From NCBI RefSeq assembly GCF_037963835.1, contig NZ_CP150145.1:3534001-3598000 (forward strand): DNA of 64,000 nt. Reading direction: 5' to 3'. This document shows positions 17,986 through 27,325 of the stretch, piece after piece. The notes beneath the pieces are model-generated. The model ran no database searches, was not told the DNA's origin, and saw only the letters and a list, made by a program, of their open reading frames with translations. The stretch comes from Paenibacillus sp. FSL H8-0332. GTDB taxonomy: Bacteria > Bacillota > Bacilli > Paenibacillales > Paenibacillaceae. Position 1 is the stretch's first letter; each line of letters begins with the position of its first letter. The translations under genes were made by a program, and so were the position numbers.

Positions 17986-18244
17986 ATGATTTACGATTGT
18001 GTAATTGTTGGCGGAGGCCCCGCTGGATTGAATGCAGCACTTGTATTAGGCAGGGCAAGAACGAAGGGTGGCGTTAATCGACAACAATAAGCCGAGAAAT
18101 GCGGTTACTCATGCATCCCATGGGTTTATTACAAAGGGAGATCTTTCAGGAAATTGATGGGTTTAAGGAGCTATATGGAAAAAGTCTATTTAACTGTCCT
18201 TACTGCGATGGTTGGGAATTGAGAGATCAGCCCCTTGTTATAGT
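17986..18244 (+). pseudogene. Truncated thioredoxin-reductase-like flavoprotein
   Basis: It opens MIYDCVIVGGGPAGLNAALV, a typical FAD-binding start, then shifts frame with an internal deletion. A further frame contains FNCPYCDGWELRDQPLVIV, the redox-site region of this family. Coding is cut off exactly at the IS3-type end that begins at 18245. Confidence 0.75.
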
Positions 18245-18388
18245 TGAAGTGCACCCCTTATAGTCGACATTGGATAAACACCTGGTGTTTATGCTGATGA
18301 AAACTATAGGGGGTGCTTTTCGTTATGACGGAAAGGGAACGGAATAACGTACAATTTTGAACTAAAGATGAACGCACTTGAGATGTAG
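18245..18388 (+). mobile_element. Left-end relic of an IS3-family element
   Basis: The end begins TGAAGTGCACCCCTTATAGT and contains a facing sequence ACTATAGGGGGTGCTTTTCG, arranged as at the left end of IS150-group elements. A frameshifted start of the transposase OrfA (YNFELKMNALEM) follows and stops within about 12 codons. No transposase body or matching right end was seen. It truncates the thioredoxin-reductase relic and lies just before the biosynthetic operon. Confidence 0.6.
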
Positions 18389-18498
18389 ATGCGGCTGCTA
18401 TGACAAGAAAGGACTATTTACTACAAGAGAAGGAAAAGCGTCGTTATGTGGCGAAAATACCTAAAGAAGTTAAAAATTCTCATGGGAAAGGAGACCCC

Positions 18499-19761
18499 AT
18501 GTTCATTGTTAATAAAGAACATTATGACCAGCATGAACTGGAACGCCGAATAAACGCGATATACGCATTATTGGGTTCCTCTGTTTGGAAGGAACGGCGG
18601 ACAGCTGTATGCATGAAGGAACCGGCGAATATTCTGGCCGCCACGGAGCTGATTATCAGGAATGAGGGTTCGGTGCTTCTGATCAACGGCGATACCCCGA
18701 TTGAAAGCGTTCTCCGGCAAGCCGAAGACGCAGGCTGTACGGGTCTGCTGACCGACGCAGGAGGCAGCGCCGTCTTTCACCCTCTACACTCACGCCTGGA
18801 TCGGATGAATGGGGAGCCGTCCTTGCTTCAATTCAGCTCCGGCACGACCGGCGCTCCCAAGCTAGTTGAACGGTCTTGGTCTCATGTGCAAATGGAAATC
18901 GAGGCCTACAACAAGATGCTGCCCTGCAGCGGGGAGGATCAACCAATCATTCTGGTGCCCGTGTCTCATTCCTTCGGATTCATCACAGGTACGCTTTCCG
19001 CACTTAAGCGCGGAGTCAAGCCGGTTATCGTGACGGACAAGAACCCCAAGTTCGCCCTGCATCTCATGCAGCAGCATGATCGCCATGTGGTGTATGCGGT
19101 GCCCTTCCTCTTTCAAATTCTGCTCAGCCTGATGAGAGAGAAGGTGCTGCTTAGAAAGATGGTATCCTCTGGCTCCCCGATGTCTGCAGAACTGCTGAAC
19201 AGGCTTGGGGGTGCAGGTGTGGAGGTGATCCAGCAATACGGGTGCTCTGAGGCGGGCTGCATCTCGCTTGGCGACCGACCCTCCGATTCTACGGATGCCG
19301 GGATGCTTCTGGAGCATATGGCAATGGAAAGGGCCGGAACCCGGGATCAGCCGGATGAAATAATCATTGCCACAGGCGGACGCCGGATTCATACCGGAGA
19401 TATGGGATATTGGTCGGGCGGCAGGCTTCATGTTCAGTGCCGGATGGATGATCTGATTAATGTGTCAGGACTGAAGGTAGCTCCCTCCGAGGTGGAGGAT
19501 GTCATCCGGAGGCTGGACGGCGTTCAGGAAGCTGTCGTGCACAAGGCTCCGCATCCCGTCTGGGGGGAAGCTGTCAAAGCTCGAATCGTTCGGAAGGGCG
19601 ATGCGCTGTCACAGGAGGAGGTGAAGAGGTGGTGCGCGCGGTTTCTGCCTGCTTATAAAGTTCCGGGCTTTATTGCTTTTACGGAGGACATTCCGAAGAC
19701 GAGTACAGGGAAGGTTATGCGAAAACAATTGGTAGAAGAGGAGTATGGTATTCATGGATAA
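18499..19761 (+). CDS. AsbC-like 3,4-dihydroxybenzoate-AMP ligase
   Basis: A 420-residue adenylating enzyme of the ANL superfamily. Visible motifs are the ATP loop QFSSGTTGAPKL, QQYGCSEAG, the conserved Asp in RIHTGDMGYW and the catalytic Lys in PKTSTGKVMRKQ. The ATG at 18499 follows AAAGGAG at ideal spacing; upstream codons to 18400 look non-conserved. Length and flanking genes match AsbC of petrobactin synthesis, which activates 3,4-dihydroxybenzoate and loads it on AsbD. Here it is followed directly by an AsbD-like carrier and an AsbE-like transferase, with an AsbF homologue further along the operon. Confidence 0.75.
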   Translation: MFIVNKEHYDQHELERRINAIYALLGSSVWKERRTAVCMKEPANILAATELIIRNEGSVLLINGDTPIESVLRQAEDAGCTGLLTDAGGSAVFHPLHSRLDRMNGEPSLLQFSSGTTGAPKLVERSWSHVQMEIEAYNKMLPCSGEDQPIILVPVSHSFGFITGTLSALKRGVKPVIVTDKNPKFALHLMQQHDRHVVYAVPFLFQILLSLMREKVLLRKMVSSGSPMSAELLNRLGGAGVEVIQQYGCSEAGCISLGDRPSDSTDAGMLLEHMAMERAGTRDQPDEIIIATGGRRIHTGDMGYWSGGRLHVQCRMDDLINVSGLKVAPSEVEDVIRRLDGVQEAVVHKAPHPVWGEAVKARIVRKGDALSQEEVKRWCARFLPAYKVPGFIAFTEDIPKTSTGKVMRKQLVEEEYGIHG

Positions 19762-20017
19762 GGAACAAACGGTATCTCAATTGAGGCAGCTCATGTCCGA
19801 ACAATTGGAGCTCTCTCTCCCGGACGTCATTAAAGAGGAAGACCGGCTGTACGAAGACTTAAACGTAGATTCGATCATGGTACTCCAATTGGTGGTATGC
19901 ATCGAGGAAGTGTTCAACGTAACTGTGCCCGAGGAGGAGATGGATCCTGCCGTCTTCCAAACGGTCGGTTCTTTAGTCGATTTCATCCACGCCCTTAAGG
20001 GGGAGCACATCGCCTAA
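19754..20017 (+). CDS. AsbD-like acyl carrier protein
   Basis: An 87-residue carrier protein with the phosphopantetheine Ser in LNVDSIMVLQLV and the AsbD-like continuation VPEEEMDPAVFQTVGSLVDF. It overlaps the ligase stop. The ATG at 19754 has better spacing from GAAGAGGAG than the ATG at 19745. It would carry the 3,4-dihydroxybenzoyl thioester made by the preceding ligase. Confidence 0.8.
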   Translation: MDKEQTVSQLRQLMSEQLELSLPDVIKEEDRLYEDLNVDSIMVLQLVVCIEEVFNVTVPEEEMDPAVFQTVGSLVDFIHALKGEHIA

Positions 20018-20053
20018 AGAAGTCAAATCTTAAGATCATAGAAAAGGATGGAT

Positions 20054-20332
20054 ATGATGATGAACGTGAATGAACAGGATATCGTACAATTCGTGATTGA
20101 TCGGGTGGCCGATTTGACCTCCAGACCGGAGCTGGCGGAGGAATTGAATGGGGACGCACCGCTAGAGGATGCAGGCGTGGATTCGGTGCTGCTGGTCAAC
20201 CTGATGATACAGATTGAACAGCAGTACGACATTTTTTACGAGGACGACGAGCTTCTACAGGAGAACTTCGCCACCGCGCGCTTGATCTCACAACGCATAT
20301 TGGCCAAACGGGCCGTTAAAACCGGGGTTTGA
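20054..20332 (+). CDS. Second acyl carrier protein
   Basis: About 92 residues with the phosphopantetheine Ser in AGVDSVLLVNLMIQIE. Several ATG codons (20048, 20054, 20057, 20060) follow AAAAGG; 20054 gives sensible spacing. It is clearly different from the AsbD-like carrier just upstream, so it probably holds a different building block, such as the amino-acyl unit from the ATP-grasp/decarboxylase pair. Confidence 0.75.
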   Translation: MMMNVNEQDIVQFVIDRVADLTSRPELAEELNGDAPLEDAGVDSVLLVNLMIQIEQQYDIFYEDDELLQENFATARLISQRILAKRAVKTGV

Positions 20333-20333
20333 C

Positions 20334-21281
20334 GTGAAACAAGCCCATTGCTTTCTGAACGGACTCGGTTATGGCTTGGAGCAAGCCGGGTGGGATGAAC
20401 GTCCGCTCTATATCGGTGCTTGGGACGCGCCATTCAGCGTTACGGAGGACGGCAAGCTGACCTATTTCTCAGCGGACATCACGCCGTCCGAATATTTGCG
20501 TCTGTTCACCCGCCTCTACGGGGAAGGGGCCGTGGAGTGGTATGATTACGGGGCCGAAAAGCTAGGCAACCTGAAGAAGTTTCTGGAGGTCCTGCGGCGT
20601 AATCCGGATCTTCCTGTTTTGGTACAGCTCGACCTGTTTCATATGCCCTATCAAAAAAGAACGTTTCAAACCATGCATCAGCCCCATTTTGTCATCGTAC
20701 ACGGAATGCGGGGCGATCAATTCGTGGTATACGATCGCTATTTTGAATGGGAAGGGTTAGTGGCCACGAGCCATGTACACGATGCTTTTCTGAGCAATGA
20801 GTTGGGCGGGGGACTGCTGCTTCATCCCGAATGGCTCCATGCGCCGGACGTTAGCGAGGTGGCGAGAATCTTCGAGGATACGATAGAGACCGATCCGGGT
20901 GAACGATCGCTAACCGGCATGGTGAGGCGGAGGATTATGCAGACGGTGGAGTCGCCCGATATTTATCCGCCCGGGGCCTTGAAGGATGCTGTATCCCAGC
21001 TCGGCATCCTCGCCAAACGCAAATACAGCTACGGGCTGCTGTATCAATATTTTTTGGAAGCGCTTAATCAAGGGACGGAGCTGTATCAGGAGCAGCTGGA
21101 AGGATTCATAAGAATGTGGAGTACGCTCGCATACCTGGCGATCCGTACGTCCATGCCGGGACGAACCAGGGAAATCGGACTGCTGGTGGATAAGGTGGAG
21201 CAGCTGCACAGGACAGAGCAACAGCTGAAGGAGGAATTGATCGATGTCTATCATCGCTGGAAACCTCGATTTGCATGCTGA
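20334..21281 (+). CDS. AsbE-like acyltransferase
   Basis: A 315-residue protein starting with GTG directly after the carrier-protein stop. The opening CFLNGLGYGLEQAGWDERPL and the segment around QPHFVIVHGMRG...VVYDRYFEWEG correspond to AsbE, which transfers 3,4-dihydroxybenzoate from AsbD to spermidine. Cys6, His118 and Asp134 lie in the order expected for a papain/C39-like triad, the fold inferred for the BtrH family. The acceptor here is unknown. Two further proteins of this type are in the same operon. Confidence 0.7.
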   Translation: MKQAHCFLNGLGYGLEQAGWDERPLYIGAWDAPFSVTEDGKLTYFSADITPSEYLRLFTRLYGEGAVEWYDYGAEKLGNLKKFLEVLRRNPDLPVLVQLDLFHMPYQKRTFQTMHQPHFVIVHGMRGDQFVVYDRYFEWEGLVATSHVHDAFLSNELGGGLLLHPEWLHAPDVSEVARIFEDTIETDPGERSLTGMVRRRIMQTVESPDIYPPGALKDAVSQLGILAKRKYSYGLLYQYFLEALNQGTELYQEQLEGFIRMWSTLAYLAIRTSMPGRTREIGLLVDKVEQLHRTEQQLKEELIDVYHRWKPRFAC

Positions 21282-22617
21282 GTGCAGACCTAGGGTGGGC
21301 TGCTTCGACGGCCATTCCCCTCGGTTGAACGAACGGGTGATTGATGACCAATGGACAGGGTATCTGGCTGAATATACGGAGCTCCTCCGCATTCCGCCGG
21401 TACGCTTTGCCAAGATCTTCGGGGGTTCGCTTCGCCAGTTCTCCAAGCAGCCGATGTCTTCGCTTCCGCATGCATCGGAGCGGCTGGCCCGATTATGCGA
21501 GGAATACGGAATCGATACGCTTTATGTGAACGCTCCTTATTTCATGCCTTTCTTGATGCTGGTTCGGAGCTTCGCCAAGCTTCCGCTTCGCTTCATGGTT
21601 ATCGCCCATTCCGTCGCATCCGCCCGTTGGCTGACAACCTGGCTGTCCTGTGCGCCTTGGATTACAGAACAGGATGTGCTGCTTGCCAGTACGGAATCTT
21701 GCAGACAGGCACTGGTTAATCTCTCACCCCGGTATGCGCATGCCTATAAGATCCCGTTATGCATCGACACCTTGCTAGCTGCGGAGCCGGTTCGGCCGCT
21801 TGCCGGTAAACGTCTGTTATCCATCGGCCGGCTGGAAGAGGTAAAGAACATTCATGTGCTCTTAGAGGCTATGACGGAAATAAAGCAGCGTGTCCCGGAC
21901 ACTGTATTGACGATTGCCGGAGAATATACGGGGTCTATGAAGGAAGCTGACCGATATAAAGAACGGCTTGAAGCCATCGTAGCGGAATATAGACTGGAGC
22001 AAACTGTGGAGTTTACAGGTCCCGTCCACGGGAGTGAGAAAGACCGCCTGTTCCGGGAATCCAGGCTTCTGGTTAACCTCTCCACCGATCCGGGAGAGAC
22101 GTTTGGCTTCAACCTCCTGGAAGCGAAAGCCCACGGTCTTCCTGTGGTCTGCACCAACTGGGACGGTTTCCGAGAGCTGCTTGTTGACGGCGAGGACGGT
22201 TCCTTCGTCCAGGTAGATTGGTCCGGTGAACATCCGAAGATAGATCTGGACGGGCTGGTTCGCAACTGCACCGAGGTTCTGCTGGATGAGAAGCTTCACG
22301 ACAATCTCTCGCAAGGAGCGCGGCGCAACGCTCTAAAGTACGACTATCGAACCATCATGCCGCAGATCAGGAGGCTCCTGAATGCTCCCCTTGGACAGAT
22401 AGCGGGTGAGGCGGAGGAGACCGCCCTGCTGGAATCTTCTATGAGAACGCTGAACAAAATCTATCATTGCAGCTTATTGGAAGCGACAGGCTGTTTGAGT
22501 GAATCGTCGCTGTCGGTTCTGGATTGGCAGTCGCAGGGTGACACGGAGGAATGGATGCGCAGGGTGAAGCCAATTATTCAACATTTTGCCGGGAGGAACA
22601 ATCATGCACACGTTTAA
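21244..22617 (+). CDS. GT4-like glycosyltransferase
   Basis: A 457-residue GT-B fold enzyme. The C-terminal half shows the family-4 nucleotide-sugar site: SIGRLEEVKNIHVLLEAM, then TDPGETFGFNLLEAKAHGLP with the E-x7-E pattern. The N-terminal half has HSVASARWLT. It starts 38 bp inside the preceding gene behind GGAGGAA and overlaps the exporter gene. It probably glycosylates the operon's product, an unusual feature for a petrobactin-like pathway. Sugar donor and acceptor are not evident. Confidence 0.8.
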   Translation: MSIIAGNLDLHAECRPRVGCFDGHSPRLNERVIDDQWTGYLAEYTELLRIPPVRFAKIFGGSLRQFSKQPMSSLPHASERLARLCEEYGIDTLYVNAPYFMPFLMLVRSFAKLPLRFMVIAHSVASARWLTTWLSCAPWITEQDVLLASTESCRQALVNLSPRYAHAYKIPLCIDTLLAAEPVRPLAGKRLLSIGRLEEVKNIHVLLEAMTEIKQRVPDTVLTIAGEYTGSMKEADRYKERLEAIVAEYRLEQTVEFTGPVHGSEKDRLFRESRLLVNLSTDPGETFGFNLLEAKAHGLPVVCTNWDGFRELLVDGEDGSFVQVDWSGEHPKIDLDGLVRNCTEVLLDEKLHDNLSQGARRNALKYDYRTIMPQIRRLLNAPLGQIAGEAEETALLESSMRTLNKIYHCSLLEATGCLSESSLSVLDWQSQGDTEEWMRRVKPIIQHFAGRNNHAHV

Positions 22618-24400
22618 ACTGTTCCGACGTCTTGCTCCCTACGTGAAGATCAAATGGAATTTAACCTTGATCGCTTATGTTTGCACGTTCCTGCAATTGG
22701 GACTCGTCATGCTTCAGCCCTTAATCTTCGCCTATCTGATCGACCACGTGCTGATTGGCGGAAACCGTAAGCTGATTGTCCCGCTGCTTAGCCTTTCCTT
22801 GGGAATAGGTGTTCTCTCCATCGTGTTCCTGTTTATCCGGGTAGGTCTGTTCCGCTATCTGGGCATCTGTAATACGCTGGATATCCGGAACGAGCTGTTG
22901 AAGCATGTCCGGCAGATCCCCATTCCGGAAATCCAGAAGGAAGGACCCGGGAAATTCTCGGCCTTGCTCGGGATGGATACAGCTACGATGGGAAATTTCC
23001 TCAACCACATCCTGGTCGAGATTACCTCACAGCTGTTTATGATGCTGATATCCCTCGGAATCCTGTACTATTTGGACTGGCGGCTTGGCATCGTTGCGAC
23101 GGTCAGCATCCCCTTCCTCTTATGGGTGCCAGGGCTATTCCGCAACCCTGTGGCGCGTTATTCGTCCGACGTTCGAACCCATAATGAAGAGATCGGAACC
23201 TATCTCTATGAAGCGATCGAAAGTTCGCAAGAAATCCGGGCTTTAGGACTAGAGGGATGGGAACGGAAGCGGAATGAAACGATGTACAAGGGGCTGGTGA
23301 AGGCCAGCACTCGGGAAACGCTGTATGCCGTTATGTCGTTTCAAATCAGTGGTTTCGTGATTAGCCTGATCCTGGCTGCCATCTATTGGATCGGCAGCTA
23401 TCAGGTGCTCCACCAAATGTTGACCGTTGGCATGATGGTTGCTTCCGTAACCTATCTGCAAAACGCTCTGAATCCGGTACAGCAGATTAACAACTATTTC
23501 AGAGAGCTTCAAGGCGCGGAAGTTGCAATGGGCAGAATCGAGCAATTTATCCAGACCCCGATCGATCCCTATGCGGAAAACGAGAGGAAGCAGGTTTCGC
23601 CTGCAAGGGAGCCTGAGCTTGAAGCAACGCCGTCCGATATCGAAGTGTGCAGTCTGCGCGTCGGGTACGGTGGAACGGAAATCTTGAAGGATCTATCACT
23701 GTCGCTGTCTCCGGGCAAGGTTTATGCTTTCGTCGGGCGAAGCGGGTCTGGGAAATCCACCCTTTTCCGGGCGCTTATTGGGATGATGCCCGTTCTCGAA
23801 GGTGAAATTCGAATCGGCGGACAGAATCTGGAGGAGATGACCCGCAGCGCGATCAGCCGCAAGGTTGGCATCGTGTTCCAGGAGCCTTACTTGTTCCGGG
23901 GTACCCTTATGGAAAATATTTCTGTCGGGAAGCTGGACGCGACGGAGGAGATGGTCATGCAAGCAGCCCTGAATGCGCGGCTCGGATCTCTGCTGGATCA
24001 ACTGCCGGAAGGACTCAACACGAAGATTGACCATAAAGGCTTCCAGCTGTCTGGCGGACAGCGGCAGAGGCTGGCTATTGCGCGTGTCCTCTTGCACAAT
24101 CCCGATATTCTTATCCTGGACGAACCGACCTCCGCCTTGGACCAGCTTACGGAGATTGAACTCATGGATTCCATACGCCACGCCATGGCGGGCAAGACGG
24201 TTCTGGTAGCCACCCATCGCCTGCAAACCATTATGAACGCGGACCGTATTCTGGTGATGGAGAACGGTTGTCTGGTGGCGGAAGGCGACCACGAAGAGCT
24301 CATGAAGCAATCGGCTGAGTATTATGCTATGGCATCGACCTTCGAGCGCGATACATCTGTGGCTGGACAGGCATCTCATAAGGAGGGGGTACTGGCATGA
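22604..24400 (+). CDS. ABC exporter of the biosynthetic operon
   Basis: A 598-residue half-transporter with an N-terminal six-helix membrane domain and a C-terminal ATPase (Walker A GRSGSGKST, signature LSGGQRQR, Walker B ILILDEPTSALD, switch VATHRL). The ATG at 22604 follows GGGAGGA and overlaps the glycosyltransferase 3' end; the next gene overlaps its stop by 4 bp. A homodimer would export the finished product. Confidence 0.85.
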   Translation: MHTFKLFRRLAPYVKIKWNLTLIAYVCTFLQLGLVMLQPLIFAYLIDHVLIGGNRKLIVPLLSLSLGIGVLSIVFLFIRVGLFRYLGICNTLDIRNELLKHVRQIPIPEIQKEGPGKFSALLGMDTATMGNFLNHILVEITSQLFMMLISLGILYYLDWRLGIVATVSIPFLLWVPGLFRNPVARYSSDVRTHNEEIGTYLYEAIESSQEIRALGLEGWERKRNETMYKGLVKASTRETLYAVMSFQISGFVISLILAAIYWIGSYQVLHQMLTVGMMVASVTYLQNALNPVQQINNYFRELQGAEVAMGRIEQFIQTPIDPYAENERKQVSPAREPELEATPSDIEVCSLRVGYGGTEILKDLSLSLSPGKVYAFVGRSGSGKSTLFRALIGMMPVLEGEIRIGGQNLEEMTRSAISRKVGIVFQEPYLFRGTLMENISVGKLDATEEMVMQAALNARLGSLLDQLPEGLNTKIDHKGFQLSGGQRQRLAIARVLLHNPDILILDEPTSALDQLTEIELMDSIRHAMAGKTVLVATHRLQTIMNADRILVMENGCLVAEGDHEELMKQSAEYYAMASTFERDTSVAGQASHKEGVLA

Positions 24401-25956
24401 ATGGCACAGGCACACTCAGGGAATTGTTTCGACGTGCACGGAGGCATGACCGGGGAATCACTTACTCGGCACGAAGCGGCGAGTCCGATTGGACAAGTTA
24501 TGCGGAACTCGGAAGCCGCATGGATCTTCTCGCTGAACGGCTGAAGCAGGAGCAGCTGCGTCCGAATTTTATCGGGGCCGTCTGGATGGCTCCGACGCCG
24601 GAGTGTCTGGCTGTCATCGGGGCAGTCATTTTGGCGGGAGGCATTCCGCTCCCCATCCACAGCTACATGCCGGGACAGGACATGCTTCGCCTCATCCGCA
24701 AATTTGAACCCGAAGCTGTGTTCGTCTCGGAAGAGAAGCTTCCAATCCTTACGGAATGGAACATGCAAGGAGAAGAGCTGGCATTCTGCCTGTATGCAGG
24801 CATGGCAAGCGGACCGGTTGCAGGAATCGGCGCCGCTCAGCGGCCGGTACGCCGGTACACGCCGCCAGAGGCCGCACGTATGATATTCCTCTCCTCCGGT
24901 TCGACGGGAGAGCCGAAGGGTATCATGCTGAGCGACCACAACATGCTGTCCAATGTGGACGCGATCCTGGACTACACGACTCTGTGCGACGAGGACATCG
25001 TTCTGCTCTCGAAGTCACTGGGGTATTGCTCGACAATTGTTGGGGAATGGTTTGCCGCCATGGCCTCCGGAGCCAATCTTGTTCTAAGCGGGGGCTTCGT
25101 GCATCCCTTCGAGATGATCCAGTGCGTCCGTATGAACAAGGTGACCTTCTTATGCACTGTGCCGTCTGCGATCCTGCCTCTAATCCATTCCGCCAAATGG
25201 GCGGAGGAGGATCTGCTCACGCTCCGGCAGATGCTCATTGTCGGCGGCCCGATGCCTGACGTCATGCTGCTTCGTTTGGCTGACCGTCTGCCTCACGTGC
25301 GGCTGACGCCCTCCTATGGACTGACCGAAGCATCTCCGCGCGTCTCGTATTTGCCCTACGCTCAGTTGAGGACGAAACCGCAATCCGCCGGGATACCCAT
25401 TAACGGCGTCGAGCTGACCATCGTTCAGGACGGAAGGGAGGCGGCAACAGGAGAGAGTGGGGAGGTGGTCGTTCGAGGGCCGAATGTGATGATCGGCTAT
25501 TATGACGATCCGGATCGCACCCGCGAGATCCTAGGCCCCCTCGGCCTGCATACCCGGGATACCGGGTATCTGGACGAGGATGGATACTTGCACCTGACCG
25601 GGCGAACCGATAACGCTCTCCTTGTCGGGGGACACACGGTGTACCCGGAAGCGGTCGAAAGCGTCCTATTAAGCTTGCCTGGGGTGGCGGACGCTGCTGT
25701 GTCGGCCGCAGAAGACCTTCAATGGGGACATCGTCTGATTGCCGTGGTAGTATCCGAAGCTTCCACAGAGCCTGTCAGCAATTCGGAGCTGCATGCCTGG
25801 TGCGTAAAGCGGTTATCCTCTGCCTTGCGTCCCAGGGAATTCCGCTTCGTTACGGCTCTGCCCAGAACAGCCAGCGGAAAGCTGGATCGCCAAGCCCTGA
25901 AATCTATGGTGAAGGAGGAAGAGCATGTCCACCCCGCAGGAAGATCTATTCTTTAA
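24397..25956 (+). CDS. ANL-superfamily adenylating enzyme (acyl-ACP ligase)
   Basis: A 519-residue full-length adenylating enzyme with ATP loop FLSSGSTGEPKGIMLS, YGLTEASPR, the Asp in HTRDTGYLDEDG and the catalytic Lys in ASGKLDRQ. It resembles stand-alone ligases that load an aryl or fatty acid onto a carrier protein. An ACP gene starts inside its 3' end, so the pair probably activate and carry a second acid. The acid cannot be told from the sequence. Confidence 0.8.
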   Translation: MNGTGTLRELFRRARRHDRGITYSARSGESDWTSYAELGSRMDLLAERLKQEQLRPNFIGAVWMAPTPECLAVIGAVILAGGIPLPIHSYMPGQDMLRLIRKFEPEAVFVSEEKLPILTEWNMQGEELAFCLYAGMASGPVAGIGAAQRPVRRYTPPEAARMIFLSSGSTGEPKGIMLSDHNMLSNVDAILDYTTLCDEDIVLLSKSLGYCSTIVGEWFAAMASGANLVLSGGFVHPFEMIQCVRMNKVTFLCTVPSAILPLIHSAKWAEEDLLTLRQMLIVGGPMPDVMLLRLADRLPHVRLTPSYGLTEASPRVSYLPYAQLRTKPQSAGIPINGVELTIVQDGREAATGESGEVVVRGPNVMIGYYDDPDRTREILGPLGLHTRDTGYLDEDGYLHLTGRTDNALLVGGHTVYPEAVESVLLSLPGVADAAVSAAEDLQWGHRLIAVVVSEASTEPVSNSELHAWCVKRLSSALRPREFRFVTALPRTASGKLDRQALKSMVKEEEHVHPAGRSIL

Positions 25957-26182
25957 GGTGAGAGATACGATAGCTGCTGTGGCCAAGAGGCTAACAAGCG
26001 AGGTCGAGCTGGACCATGCTTTGGTAGATGATCTGGGAATCGACTCCATTCAAATCCTGGAGCTTCTGTCGGCTCTGGAGGATACATTCGGCTTTGAGCT
26101 GGATGTGGACGATATTCGCCCGGAATCGTTCCGAAGCGTCCAGGCCGTATTGCATTTTGTAGAACGCAAGGTGGCTTCATGA
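25925..26182 (+). CDS. Third acyl carrier protein
   Basis: An 85-residue carrier protein with the phosphopantetheine Ser in DDLGIDSIQILELLSALE. It begins behind AAGGAGG inside the ligase gene and overlaps the next gene by 4 bp. It is the most acidic and ACP-like of the three carriers, and the probable partner of the ligase at 24397-25956. Confidence 0.85.
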   Translation: MSTPQEDLFFKVRDTIAAVAKRLTSEVELDHALVDDLGIDSIQILELLSALEDTFGFELDVDDIRPESFRSVQAVLHFVERKVAS

Positions 26183-27321
26183 AAGTGTTCACCCCGGGCC
26201 ATTTGCAAGAGCTGGCCGACAAATTGCGCCGGACGTACCCGTTTTATAACCCTTATACGGACGTTGATTTCCATCAGCTGCCGATTACAGACAAACACTT
26301 GATCGCAGGCAACCGCGCTCTTTTCGAACATCCCGATGCGGGACGGGTGATCGAATCGTTCACCTCGGGAACTACCGGAGTGCCGTTCCGCTGCGTGAAA
26401 ACCCCGGAGGAGAAATGGAAACTCTCGCTGACTCTGTATAAGCATAGAAAAAAGTGGGGGCTGCCGTCCAGGCACCGGATGCTGCTGCTGAGCAACCGTC
26501 TGCTGGCGGAGCCCAGGTCCCTTAGACATTATGCAGAACTGATGATCAGGGAAGATCCTCATTTTATCCAGGGGAGAGCTTCCGCTCTCTGCGCGTTGGC
26601 CGAATATATGCGTGACGGGGGATATTCGTTGCCGTCTTCCCTCCTGTTTACCCAGAACTGGGGCGAAACGCTGCATGGCTCCCAGAAAGAACGGATCGAG
26701 GAGGTGTTCCGCGTTCCATGCGTAGACTATTACGGTTTGGAAGAGTTCTGGTGTATCGCGTTCGCAGGCCAGAGCGGCCAACTGGAAATCGATGAGTCCG
26801 CCGTATATGTGGAAATTATCGATTCGGCCTCCGGACTCCATGTAGAGGAGGGGGAATTCGGCGAAGTGTTGGTCACCTCGCTGATCATGAGGAGTCTGCC
26901 TTATGTCCGTTACCGGACAGGGGATATCGGAAGTATTCGCAGGGACCCTGAAACCGGCCGTCTCCTTCTTCAACTGCTTCCCGTTCGAACATCCCAGATT
27001 CGGCTGCCTGGAGCGCAGGTGCATTCCGCCGTCTTCCGGTATTTGGACAAGTTTTTTTGGGAGCTTGCTGCAGCCAGAGGAGTCCGCCAATTTCAGATCG
27101 TGCAGAATACTTACACCTCTTTTTCCGTCCGGCTGGCGACTGAAGCCTCGCCAAGCGAGTTCGAGGACGTGCAGACCAGGCTATCCGCTTTTCTTCACCA
27201 AGCGGCGGGCAAGCCGGTGAAATTGTCCATAGAAACCGTCTCAAGGCTCGAAGCCGATCCTGTCAGCGGCAAAATACCGTCCTTTGTTTGCCGTATTTCC
27301 TCAAATGAAGAAGGAGAATGA
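26179..27321 (+). CDS. PaaK-like adenylate-forming ligase
   Basis: A 380-residue protein related to phenylacetate-CoA ligase and coenzyme F390 synthetase. It has the ATP loop ESFTSGTTGVPF, VDYYGLEEFW, and YVRYRTGDIGSI with the conserved Asp. It is shorter than PaaK (about 430 residues), with a reduced C-terminal lid. It is the third ANL-type enzyme in the operon and may activate a further aryl acid or act as an acyl- or amide-forming partner. The substrate is unknown. Confidence 0.7.
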   Translation: MKVFTPGHLQELADKLRRTYPFYNPYTDVDFHQLPITDKHLIAGNRALFEHPDAGRVIESFTSGTTGVPFRCVKTPEEKWKLSLTLYKHRKKWGLPSRHRMLLLSNRLLAEPRSLRHYAELMIREDPHFIQGRASALCALAEYMRDGGYSLPSSLLFTQNWGETLHGSQKERIEEVFRVPCVDYYGLEEFWCIAFAGQSGQLEIDESAVYVEIIDSASGLHVEEGEFGEVLVTSLIMRSLPYVRYRTGDIGSIRRDPETGRLLLQLLPVRTSQIRLPGAQVHSAVFRYLDKFFWELAAARGVRQFQIVQNTYTSFSVRLATEASPSEFEDVQTRLSAFLHQAAGKPVKLSIETVSRLEADPVSGKIPSFVCRISSNEEGE

Positions 27322-27325
27322 AGCT

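Noticed and set aside
18245..18330. Facing repeats as a riboswitch or terminator for the biosynthetic operon
   Set aside because: The sequence fits an IS3/IS150-type left end with a transposase start behind it better than a known riboswitch fold.
18400..18498. Upstream extension of the AsbC-like ligase from ATG 18400
   Set aside because: The extra 33 residues are basic and do not look like ANL N-termini. The ATG at 18499 has an ideal ribosome site and fits AsbC length.
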